The notes under the pieces are model-generated. The model did not search any database, was not told the DNA's origin, and worked only from the letters and a program-made list of their open reading frames with translations. The translations under genes were made by a program, and so were the position numbers. A DNA stretch of 51,870 nt from positions 107,807-159,676 of the forward strand of contig MNCI01026977.1 of the NCBI GenBank assembly GCA_015680685.1. Direction: 5' to 3'. Each line of letters opens with the position of its first letter. Positions within the stretch are counted from its first letter, which is position 1. This DNA comes from Gnetum montanum (taxonomy: Eukaryota > Streptophyta > Gnetopsida > Gnetales > Gnetaceae). This document shows, piece by piece, positions 11,771-20,782 of the stretch.

Positions 11771-12165
11771 TAGTGTAGGGATACCTCTTTTGATCCCCTT
11801 ATTCTGTCCTACTTGCTATGTGTCTTTTTGTGTTAAGGGCAAGAGAGAGAGCTCTTGAGGGAAGAGAGCTTGTGCAAAAGGAAGTTGAGTGAGAAGCAAG
11901 GGAGAGAACTTGAAAGAGGTTAGAAGAATCTCTTATAAGTGTCTTGTCTTCAGCTTGGGCTCCATTTTTAGTAATTGAGGATTGAGAGGGAACAAGTATG
12001 GCCTCTAAGCTTGGCTCCTCATCTTTGATGTATTTTGGGAATTATCTTAATATAAGGGAGATTTTCTCCATTTTATTATGTTGTTCTTATTTTCTAAGCT
12101 AGATCTGCTTGCAAGTTGTGGATTGAGTCCTATTGGGATTTATTGATGTGCAAACCCCTACACCA
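11771..12165 (+). repeat. 5' LTR of element C (395 bp, U3-deleted)
   Basis: It aligns with the 3' LTR over both ends but lacks about 547 bp of U3 (equivalent to 21548-22094). The missing part contains the TATA box and the GAGACATC motif array. A 5' LTR of this form probably could not promote transcription. The purine-rich GGCAAGAGAGAGAGC block and the CTAGATCTGCTTG segment are conserved. Confidence 0.88.
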
Positions 12166-12185
12166 GATTAGTATCGAAGTGAAGG
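12166..12185 (+). other. Putative primer-binding site of element C
   Basis: TTAGTATCGAAG, just after the LTR, resembles TTGGTATCAGAGC, the usual tRNA-Met primer complement of plant LTR elements, with several mismatches. Confidence 0.5.
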
Positions 12186-12298
12186 TTTAGAGGTTTCCGC
12201 ACTTCTATGTTAAAACTTAGTGTTTTCTTTGAATGAAAGGAACATTGTTGTGAATATTTTTGCATTTTCTTTTGGATATCATTCTTGTTGCTTTAGGT

Positions 12299-13255
12299 AT
12301 GACTCCAAAGAGGAAGAAAAATCAAGAGCTTATACAAGAGCTTCAAGAGTTCAAGGACTCCTTTAAAGATTTTGTGGCTAAGATGCAAGAAGTTCTTCCC
12401 AAAGTAAAGATCCACAAGCACCAAGATTTTGCATAAATTTTAGAGAGGGATATGAAGAAATTCAATACTAACATGAGAAATATTTCAAGAATAATTAAGA
12501 GAATATATTCTAGCCATCAAGAAAGAAAGGAAGATGAAGGATCCATTGAAGTAGAAAATAATGAGAAAAGGAGTTCTCAAGTATCTCTTATTGAGCAAAA
12601 TAATGATCATTACTCAAAGGTTTCAAGGGAAGGAACCAAGAGCTTCTTAAAAGAAACCAAGAGATCTTTAAAGTCAAAGATGGCATATGCTACTAATCAA
12701 GGAGAGCTCCTACCTCATGAGTCATGGGAGGCAAAAGATCAAAGCCAAGAGAGTGGTAAAGATCAAGGGAATTCTTCAAGGAGGATCAAGGGTAGCACTA
12801 GAAGGTATGATACTCATTCTTTATCAATTTTTCTATAGCTTGTTGTAAGGGAAAGGAGATTCTAAGTCAAGTTGAGACTACCTCATAGGAGAGAGATGAG
12901 TCTTCTAGCCAAGGTATGTAGAAGAATAATTTCTTTAATGATGTTTTTGATGAAACTAATGCTAAAACTATGGAGGAGAGTTTACCTTTTAAGTTGGTAC
13001 CTAAAAAGTGATGTAGAGCTTGTTAATGATTCCTTTGAAGAGGAGAAGCCATTGGAATTGGAAAATCCTATTTGGAATCTTAAACCTTAAAGCTTTGATG
13101 AGAATAGATAGCCACATGATCAAGTTGAACCGAAGATGGATAAGAGAAGCCATGAAGAGGTAAGTGAGTCTAAACTTTACCTTTCAGATAGTAGTAATGT
13201 CTCTTATGTGGAACCTAGTATGTTGGATGATAGTTTTTCACTTCAGGTTGATGGT
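12299..13255 (+). pseudogene. Element C ORF, first part (unknown lysine/glutamate-rich protein)
   Basis: One reading frame runs 319 codons from the ATG at 12299 to the insertion point of B. It is interrupted only by in-frame stops (12434, 12836, 12863, 13088 and near 13109) and has no frameshift. The start is highly charged (MTPKRKKNQ), followed by a likely coiled coil with LQEFKDSFKDF, then Lys/Glu/Ser-rich low-complexity sequence. No retroviral zinc knuckle or capsid motif is visible. The frame resumes in phase at 20783 after B and one copy of its target duplication are discounted, so this was a single ORF before the insertion. The function is unknown; an RNA- or particle-binding structural role is speculation. 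Confidence 0.6.
13251..13255 (+). repeat. Target-site duplication of element B, left (ATGGT)
   Basis: Identical to 20778-20782, immediately outside the TGATGAG/CTCATCA LTR termini. Confidence 0.93.
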
Positions 13256-14219
13256 TGATGAGACGCAATTTGCATAAGCTGCGATATCACGTACGCGATA
13301 TCGCAGTGCACTGCAATATCTATAAATAAGAGCTGGCTCTCCCTTGTTTCCTCATCTTGAGTAGTTTGATCACTCCAAAGATAGAATATTTTCCATCTGT
13401 CCCTAGTAGGAGTCCTAAAGTGAACGGATCTTTGTTCGAGCAACATTGTACCTGAACACAAGTTGTGTATGGCAATAAAGATGAACTTCTTGGATAAACC
13501 TTGCAGTGCATGGAATAGGATTTTATTTATTGCTTTCTCTTAGTAATGTAGAATGAGTACGACTTGATTACGAGCATCTAAGGATGTGTACGGATAGTCA
13601 AGGAATCAGCTGCTCATCGCAACGCAGTATGAGTACGACTTGATTACGAGCATCTAGTGTGACTACTTGGTAACCTAGTGGCGTATTCAGGATCTACACT
13701 TGGTAATCCCAGTGGTAGTCGTGCACAAAGATGTGTATAGTTAGTCAAGGAATCGGCTACTCATAGCACTTCGGCTAGATTAGATTCTCTCAACACTTTC
13801 CTCCTAGTTAAGTGCCTTAGTATGACCACTTCGAGCACGTGCATTACGCGTGGTGATCCTAGCAATGATTAGCGTTTGGTAGCCGTAGTTACATCAGTTC
13901 AGGGTGTGTACGGTAAGTGGGAACGGATGCTGACGCTAGGTAATTTAGACTTAGTTCATTAGTTAGAGTTAGTTAGTTTTTCCAACCCTTCACCTTGTTA
14001 GCATAGGAGACATAAAACATAAAAAGATATATAAATCATATACCTTGAACTTACTTAACCATACACCGTGACAACTACAAGTAAGTTTGGGAAGACAACG
14101 AATGATTAACCCCAAGTGTTCCATGGGCCGTGTAGGCACTTAGTCTACGGAGTTCGACCAGATCGCGCGTGCTACGCTCATTTCGTATAGTTGAGTGTGG
14201 GGTACCTCGCCACTCATCA
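13256..14219 (+). repeat. 5' LTR of element B (964 bp)
   Basis: It starts TGATGAG and ends CTCATCA. U3 is very short, with GATATCACG and CGATATCGC palindromes before TATAAATA (13321-13328). Inside, a 28-bp block (ATGAGTACGACTTGATTACG and onward) is repeated exactly at 13553-13580 and 13629-13656, and TTGGTAAYCC motifs recur at about 13667 and 13699. Relative to the 3' LTR it lacks about 100 bp of tandem GATATC units. Confidence 0.95.
13321..13328 (+). promoter_or_regulatory. TATA box of the element B 5' LTR
   Basis: TATAAATA follows the GATATC palindromes and precedes a conserved GAGCTGGCTCTCCC segment. The same order occurs in the 3' LTR at 19799. Confidence 0.7.
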
Positions 14220-14220
14220 T

Positions 14221-14239
14221 TGGTGTCATTGCCAGGGAC
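14221..14239 (+). other. Primer-binding site of element B (tRNA-Asp type)
   Basis: TGGTGTCATTGCCAGGGAC lies one base after the LTR. It is a mutated form of the tRNA-Asp complement seen in A (TGGCGCTGTTGTCGGGGAC). Confidence 0.82.
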
Positions 14240-14358
14240 TAAGTGTTTGTGCGCTAAATAGAACATAGGATATTACTTACATCATTGGGAGCTTAAACGA
14301 ACCTTCGGGTTAATCAAAAAAAATTATATAACGATAATTAGCACACTGATAGATAACA

Positions 14359-16852
14359 ATGTCTTCTTCTCACAAGAGCACATCACCTAGGGACCATACA
14401 TGAAACAGTCGGCAATCAAAAACACGTAACCTAAATCAGCCAGTTCCTCAGCAATATAGGGTGGAATATACTCATCCTAATGAGTATATTCCCAATTTTA
14501 CTTTTATCTTCCATCAAGATGAACAGATGTGCTGGAGAGATTTGCATGGTAACATGGTGTTATCCCCAGATCGGGCAATCCCTAACATGCTTCTCCGTGC
14601 TTTGGCACAGATTGGCATGATAGAATTTTATGCTAAATATGTTATGGGAAATTTTGACATGAGGGATTAGCATCCCACAACTTTGCAACGTATGAGGAAC
14701 TCAAGGTAGGAGAGCCAACATACACTGTTGAAGCGTAAAGGCCTACACATCCTTAGCGAAATAAGAGATGGTGAACCACTCATAACGGGTTCACTATCAA
14801 NTTATTTCACTAAGGATGTGTAGGCCTTTACGCTTCAACAGTGTATGTTGGCTCTCCTACCTTGAGTTCCTCATACGTTGCAAAGTTGTGGGATGCTAAT
14901 CCCTCATGTCAAAATTTCCCATAACATNGTTAGATCGTCACCACAACCAAGGTCGAAGCAGTTGAAGAGAAGGTAGGAAACATCGTCATGGCGATGGTTC
15001 TCCTTCTTCTTCCCCTTCTTCACATCACTCACCCTCTCCTTCCACCTCTGGGCGTAATCATGAAGAGCATAATGGGGAGGATAAAAGTAAGAAAATTAAA
15101 AGACCTCGACAAGAGAGTCAATAGAGAGGACAAGGGCATGAATGAAGGGAAAGTAGGGAACAATGAAGACATCACAGGCATCATGAAAGAGATGATCATG
15201 ACGAGCCCCTACTTGCAACCTGAAGTATGCTTGACATAATGGAGGCTATTAAAATTCTCACAAGGCATTTAAAAGATAGTCGGATCAAATGCTTAGACAT
15301 GAAAGGGGGATACAACGCTGATCCGAAACATCATTTATAGGCATTCCACGATACCTGTGCCTTGTAGAATATAGAAAATGAGTGGCAAAAACTTAAGTTG
15401 TTCCCAAGGACACTCATCAAGTAAGTAAAGAGTTGGTACCGGTTCTTAGAACCAAAAACCATCAGGAGATGGAGTACGATGCTAGAACTCTTCAACGATA
15501 AGTATCAAACGTACTCCCGAGTGTCTAATTTACGTAAGCAGATCCAAGGCTAGAAGCAAGGTACTCATGAACCCTTGGATGCTGCCATGGCCTGCTACTA
15601 CACATTGTTACATTGTTGCCCAGGCCATGGTTACGCTAAGCGAGATCAACTTCGCCACATCGTGGATGGGCTAAGGCATGAAACTAGAAGAACCCTTGGG
15701 ACTTATGCCCAAGGGAGACTCTCACAACTTAGAGCCCATGAAGTACATCGCTTGTTGGAGCAAGTAGCAAAAGAAGAAGGTGAGCTATGAAAAAGGGAAA
15801 GTGCGGAAGAATACAACCGTGATCCCTCTCTTCGAAAGAAAGGAGTGAAATTTTTCGATGAAGAGCATGAGTCTCCAATTGAAGAGTTGGTGAACAGGAA
15901 AACCTTGCCAATTCAAAAGTTAACAACAGAAATAGCAGCTAAGGTAGATGACGTATGGAGTTCCTTAGACTCTAAAATTGAAATTTTCTTAAAAATTGTA
16001 GAAGATTCTAAGGTAGAACAAAGTAGTGACAAAGGTAAGACAAAGTGGAGAGATTTAGGCCCTGCACATAACAAGGGTAAGGGGAAAATCACTAACTCCA
16101 ATGTGGTTGTGGATTCAAACATAGATGATGACGGTGGATGTGAGATTTGCCACTATGACCATCCTAAGGGATGTTTCCCAATCATCTCACATCTACAGGA
16201 GTCTGGGGTGTATGCGCTTAATCCAAAACTTAATCAACAGCAGACACCCCGTAGGTTACCTTCTCCCCAAGGTAATCCAAGGCAGTTCCACCAACCATTA
16301 ACGTATTATCCAAGTGGAACTCCACCACAACCCATCGGACAGCATCAGCAGTGGCAATACCCACAGTCATGGGGGATTCCATCACCGAAACATCAGTACC
16401 CTTACCGGTAGCCTGACCCTTATGGATATTATGTGCAGCAGCCAATTTCTCCAAGTGACTCTATGAGTCACACAACTTCCCACCATCACTACCAAGTTCG
16501 GGAGTACTTCAGAAGGACTCCTTCTCCTCTAGAAGACACTCCATACCCACACCATCCTCCAAATCCATCCGCACCTCTTCCACAAGTAGTTCCCATAACA
16601 CCTCCTACTCCAACAATGCAAGGGGAACTTCCTACTCAACTGCAGCAACGTCACATTGCGAGAGTTGTAAATATTCAACCTACTGCTGGTTCTAACAACT
16701 GTAAAAAGAGAAGACCCTTCTTCAAAACCAGAAGCCCAGAAAAGCTCTCACAACAACAAGCAATTGAGTTTGGGCACACCTCTCCAACACATAAAGCTTT
16801 GGTGCTCCCTTCAGTCCAACAACAGAGCTTAACACATACCGTAACCGACTAG
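14359..16852 (+). pseudogene. gag pseudogene of element B
   Basis: The ATG at 14359 matches the gag start of A. The first part (to 14800) has stops at 14401, 14668 and near 14707, then a gap region. From 14929 the frame is continuous into the protease, broken by stops but with no frameshift. Piecewise domains are an Arg/Ser-rich region, a retrotransposon-gag capsid core (about 15380-15790: WQKLKLFPRTL, SWYRFLEP, LFNDKY, GTHEPLDAAMACYY), a Lys/Glu segment, a shortened zinc-knuckle-like CEICHYDHPKGC (16140-16175), then a long Pro/Gln/His-rich tail to the TAG at 16850. Gag would form the particle shell. The knuckle is one residue shorter than the usual CX2CX3HX4C form. Confidence 0.85.
14639..14928. 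other. Inverted 126-bp duplication bounded by N (assembly artefact)
   Basis: 14802-14927 is the reverse complement of 14639-14764 with one mismatch. It is bracketed by single N bases at 14801 and 14928. Element A has about 170 bp of different gag sequence at this point, so true sequence is missing and a misplaced piece fills the gap. Confidence 0.85.
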
Positions 16853-16855
16853 ATC

Positions 16856-17647
16856 AAGGTAGGCCACCTTTCCAGGAAATTAACTGACCCTGGGAGTCCC
16901 TTAATCTATTTACAAATCACCGAGAATAAACCACATAGGGCTCTTCTTGACTCTGGTTCCAGAGTCAACTTAATATCACGAGAGATGTATCACGCCTGGA
17001 ACCTGCCCCAACTTAAAAAGAGCAACATCCAACTAGAGATGGCAGACCAGTCCATCACCATTCCCTTGGGATTGGTGGAGGACATCATTACCACTGTGTG
17101 TGGTTGGTCCTACCTAGCTGATTTCCTGGTGATTAAAGTCAACAATAATGAAGGGGACTTCCCAATTATAATGGGAAGGGTATGGCTTAGTATAGTAGAC
17201 GCATGCCTTAGGAAACACGATCTTTCCTTGGAAATCTCTAAGATAAAAATTTATGGAAAGATCGAGAAGAGGAAAGTTCCATGCATCACATACAGTGATT
17301 CATCGGGTGATGACATGGAGGAAATGCCTCCATGCAGCAGGTGTGCCCTTGAAACTTTGAAACAAAGATGCCTGTATGTAGCAACCATACAACCAGTAGA
17401 AGACACCCCGTGGTTGACAGCTATTAGAAGGAGCAACCAAATATGCATGGAACAAACTAAGGCAATAACCCATGCCAACAACAAAGGCATAGACACATTG
17501 GAATATGAGCGTCACCAACTTCCACCCCTTAATCTAAGATCATCAATTGGAAGAAGTTGGACACTTCTTAGAAATTCAAATAGGTGCTCATTATTTCCAA
17601 TCTCTCCCTTTGCACTCAGTCATGGGGGAGATGGCCACCTATGCTAA
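16856..17647 (+). pseudogene. Aspartic protease pseudogene of element B
   Basis: It is in the same frame as gag, after the TAG at 16850, so gag-pro was probably one polyprotein. Motifs are PLIYLQITENKPHRALLDSG (the catalytic Asp in LLDSGS, about 16950), then NLIS, and FPIIMGRVWLS (about 17160-17190, matching the LGRPWL motif of the family). The frame stays open to 17647, but the last 40 codons no longer resemble pro or pol and run into the GGGGGAG tract. Element D has the same linker (CLYVATIQ, ICMEQ) leading into RT, so the pol of B was lost near 17520-17545. The enzyme would process the Gag polyprotein. Confidence 0.85.
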
Positions 17648-17813
17648 TCATATGGGGCCCTCAGTTCTTTTTACATTTTTTTTACACATTTTTGTTTTAC
17701 ACATTTTTTTCTTACACATTTTTGTTTTACAAATTTCTTTAACTTTTCTCTTTTTTTTTTACAACTTCCTTTAACTCTTCTTGTTTTTGTTTTACAAAAT
17801 CATTATACTTTTC

Positions 17814-17815
<2 letters not shown>
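17621..17815 (+). other. GGGGGAG purine run and TTTTACAC-rich tract of element B
   Basis: GGGGGAG at 17624-17630 is followed by irregular tandem copies of TTTTTACACATTTTTG (about 17666-17740) and more T-rich sequence. The counterpart in F and D lies directly after integrase. Confidence 0.65.

Positions 17816-17818
<3 letters not shown>

Positions 17819-17850
<32 letters not shown>
17819..17850 (+). repeat. (TG)16 microsatellite
   Basis: Uninterrupted TG dinucleotides in the 3' noncoding region of element B. Confidence 0.97.
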
Positions 17851-17851
<1 letters not shown>

Positions 17852-18850
17852 TCCATCCTGTTAGTTTGTCACCCAATAAGTGTTCAAAATGATGGTATGA
17901 ACTATTTTCATATTGATTGCTAATGTTTGGTTTTTACCTTAAGTTATGATGTTGATACTAAGGTATGTTCTTTTGATATGGCAGACAATAATTTCACTTC
18001 ATCCATCCATCCACAACACTCTATGGTCTCTCTTGGCTTGGAAATGTACAGTCCCTTTCTTAATAAGAACTTAAACAAATTGGTGACTGGGTATTTCTCA
18101 AACGAAGGAAGGACTCAAGGATTGAAAAGGGTGTGACTTCAAGGGAACTTGATGTTTTTGTGTTGGTCGTTCTCTTGGGTGCTTGGATCTTTTCTTCTTG
18201 AGTTTTCTTGCCATTCTGATGTTACCCAATTATCAGAAGCTGAGACAATAAAAATAATCAAGTCATTGCATGGTGTGGCTCTCAAGCATAAAAACACAAA
18301 GCATAAAAAGAAAAAAAAAACTAAGTGAGAATTCAAAGCACATCCCTTAGACAAAATAAACTTGGGCTACAAGCACTGGTTATGGAACCAAAAGTGTTCC
18401 CTCTAACTAAGGTCCTTCTCGCTTCCCATTCTCTCCTTTGTTTCGTCAGAATGATGGTGACTCTTGGGGAAGGCATCCTTGTTATCCAAGTGGATGGTTT
18501 AGCCGAATGCATTCATGCGAAGTCACTGGATATGGTTGGTTTGAGGCCGAACTTGGAATGGAATTTGCTAAGTCACATTAATCATGAAACACAAAAGGGG
18601 GTTATACACCACCTTGTTCTTGGGATTCCATTCCATCCTCTTCTCTCCACCCTTCTCTCCATTGTTCACCTCATTGCCGGTTGTATCATTAGTGTATATT
18701 TTGGTAGATGCATTGTTTTCTTTTTGGTAAATTCTTGTAGTTAAGACTTTAACTTTTGTTCCAAATGACATTCCCGGAGCCTACAGACTCTTTGAATGTG
18801 GGTTTGTCAAGGCATTAAGGGCATGAGCCTGCTTTGGGGAGGATCCACTG

Positions 18851-18970
18851 NNNNNNNNNNNNNNNNNNNNNNNNNNNNNNNNNNNNNNNNNNNNNNNNNN
18901 NNNNNNNNNNNNNNNNNGATAAAATCGAAAAAATCGGGCCCCATACCCCCATGACTAATAGCAAACCTTN
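18851..18970. other. Assembly gap with a flanking inverted copy
   Basis: N run 18851-18917, then a segment to 18969 whose last 49 bp are the reverse complement of 19018-19066, then a single N at 18970. This is the same artefact pattern as at 14801-14928, so the true gap size is unknown. Confidence 0.8.
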
Positions 18971-19191
18971 TTATCTATCTTTATTACTCCTTTTCTTTCT
19001 CCATTCTAATGCTACCAAAGGTTTGCTATTAGTCATGGGGGTATGGGGCCCGATTTTTTCGATTTTCTCTTAGCCTCGAATTTTTTCAATTTTTTCCTAA
19101 CCCCTACACCTTGGGTAGTCATCATTAATACATCTCTAGATCTGCAATTAGCCATTCCACAACCTAGCCAATGGACCTACACCGAAGCAAG

Positions 19192-19251
19192 GTATTAATT
19201 ACATGATGATTCATTTACCCTTGCTAATATATGATTGTGTTGTGTGTGCAG
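19192..19251 (+). other. Intron-like 60-nt segment in the 3' region of element B
   Basis: GCAAG|GTATTAATT at the left, a TTGCTAAT branch-like word, and TGTGTGTGCAG|ATGG at the right. Element E has a homologous segment of exactly the same length with its own AG|GTACTT and CACAG ends (minus strand, 49689 to 49630). No transcript evidence is available, and 60 nt is short for a plant intron. Confidence 0.35.
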
Positions 19252-19544
19252 ATGGCAATCATACAACAACTGATTGGATCTAGAGCAAACACTTGGAATG
19301 GAGCCGTGCTGGAAGCAGCTATGCAAGGAGCAAGATCGATGGCATGCTTATGGATGGACAACAAAAGACGCAATCTTGGCATTGGCAGCAGTAAGACTTC
19401 TTCTCTCTTCTTCTCTCCTCTTCTCTCTTCTCTTTTCTTTCAGCTGCCAAATGAGGCCTGATGTCAATGTAATAAGGTGTTCACACTTGTTGTCATGAAC
19501 ACCAGTTGTTGTGCAATAATGATGATCCATTCACATGTCATCCC

Positions 19545-19631
19545 ATTAGTTCCATTCCCTTCAATAATCCCATACCTTCCCAATATTTTGTAAGGAACTC
19601 AAGGACTAGTTTTCATTCAGTCATGAGGGTA
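19545..19631 (+). other. Conserved 3' terminal internal segment of element B
   Basis: It has ATCCCATACCTTCCC, AATATTTTGTAAGGAACT, AAGGACTAGTTTTCATTC and a final GAGGGTA before the 3' LTR. It is nearly identical to E (minus, 49385-49300) and recognisable in G (minus, 38955-38877) and before LTR 36928. The final purine run is the likely plus-strand primer (polypurine tract). Confidence 0.65.
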
Positions 19632-20777
19632 TGATGAGACGTGATTTGCATAAGCTGCGATATCACGATAGCCATGATATCATGTATGTGATATTGCGTC
19701 TTCCCCTGCAATATCGCGATAGCCATGATATCGCATACGTGATATTGCGTCTTCCCCTACGATATCGCGTACGTGATATCGCAGTGTGCCGTAATATCTA
19801 TAAATAAGAGCTGGCTCTCCCTTGTTTCCTCATCCTAAGTTAGAAGTAGGGAAACTCTGGCAGTTTGATCACTCCAAAGATAGAATATTTTCCATGTGCC
19901 CGCAGTAGGAGTCCTAAAGTGAATGGATCTTTATTCGAGCAACATTGTACCTGAACACAAGTTGTGTATGATAATAAAGACGAACTTCCTGGATAAACCT
20001 TGCAGTGCATGGAATAGGATTTTATTTATTGTTATTTATTGCTTTCTCTTAGTAATGCGGAATGAGTACAACTTAATTATGAGCATCTAAGGATGTGTAC
20101 GGATAGTCAAGGAACCGGCTGCTCATCGCAACGTGGTATGAGTACGACTTGATTACGAGCATCTAGTGTGACTACTTGGTAACCCAGTGGCATATTCAGG
20201 ATCTGCGCTTGGTAGTCCCAATGGTAGTCATGCACAAAGATGTGTACGATTAGTCAAGGAATCGGCTGCTCATCGCACTTAGGCTAGATTAGATTCTCTC
20301 AACCCTTTCCTCCTAGTTAAGTGCCTCAGTACGGCCACTTCAAGCATGTGCGTTACGCATGGTGATCCCAACAACGATTAATGTTTGGTAGCCGCGGTTG
20401 CATTGGTTCAAGGTGTGTACGGTAAGTNATGTTTAGTAGCCACGGTTGCATTGGTTCAAGGTGTGTACGGTAAGTGGGAATGGATGCTGACGCTAGGTAA
20501 TTTAGACTTAGTTCATTAGTTAGAGTTAGTTAGTTTCTCCAACCCTTCACCTTGTTAGCATAGGAGACATAAAACATAAAAACATATAAAAATCATATAC
20601 CTCGAACTTACTTAACCATACACCGTGATAACTACAAGTAAGTCTGGGAAGACAAGGAATGATTAACCCCAAGTGTTCTATGGGGCATGTATGCACTTAG
20701 TCTGCGGAGTTCAACCGGATCGCATGTGCTACGCTCGTTTCGTATGGTTGAGTGTAGGGGTACCTCGCCACTCATCA
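19632..20777 (+). repeat. 3' LTR of element B (1146 bp as assembled)
   Basis: It ends in TGATGAG/CTCATCA. U3 (19657-19798) has tandem units mixing GATATCGCGATAGCC and ATATTGCGTCTTCCCC, more than in the 5' LTR. TATAAATA is at 19799-19806. A 47-bp direct duplication around the N at 20428 inflates the length. Confidence 0.94.
20381..20475 (+). other. 47-bp duplication around a single N (assembly artefact)
   Basis: 20381-20427 and 20429-20475 are near-identical (two mismatches) and joined by N at 20428. The 5' LTR has a single copy, so this is probably an unmerged contig overlap. Confidence 0.8.
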
Positions 20778-20782
20778 ATGGT
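20778..20782 (+). repeat. Target-site duplication of element B, right (ATGGT)
   Basis: Matches 13251-13255. Confidence 0.93.

Larger units (their letters stand above)
17851..19631 (+). other. 3' noncoding region of element B
   Basis: About 1.8 kb with no conserved protein. Pieces align with the 3' noncoding DNA of D, E and F: a GTGACTTCAAGGG-like word near 18133, a GGGGAGGATCCAC word near 18836, and an end segment (19545-19631) nearly identical to E. Short open frames here do not resemble known proteins. A gap (18851-18917) interrupts it. Confidence 0.6.
13256..20777 (+). mobile_element. Element B: complete gag-protease LTR element lacking pol, nested in C
   Basis: The LTRs (13256-14219 and 19632-20777) end in TGATGAG/CTCATCA, and the flanking 5-bp duplication ATGGT is perfect. 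Inside are a tRNA-Asp-type primer site, gag, an aspartic protease, then a GGGGGAG plus T-rich tract only about 300 bp beyond the protease, and 1.8 kb of noncoding DNA. RT, RNase H and integrase are absent, and no N lies between protease and T-rich tract, so this absence is not an assembly gap. B is therefore a deletion derivative or a gag-pro non-autonomous lineage. Gaps at 14801, 14928 and 18851-18970 limit exact lengths. Confidence 0.92.

Noticed and set aside
11774-12162. LTR ends of C set at TGTAGGG/CCCTACA
   Set aside because: These inner ends give no target duplication; moving 3 bp outward gives 9-bp inverted ends and matching TAGAT duplications.
13243-13511. Minus-strand ORFs within the 5' LTR of B
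   Set aside because: Overlapping short frames in a noncoding LTR; not conserved in the 3' LTR beyond DNA similarity.
14639-14927. Large perfect inverted repeat that would form a hairpin
   Set aside because: The second arm is exactly bounded by single N bases and replaces gag sequence present in element A, so it is an assembly artefact.
18918-19066. 49-bp inverted repeat as a regulatory hairpin or terminator
   Set aside because: It abuts a 67-N gap and another N; same artefact pattern.
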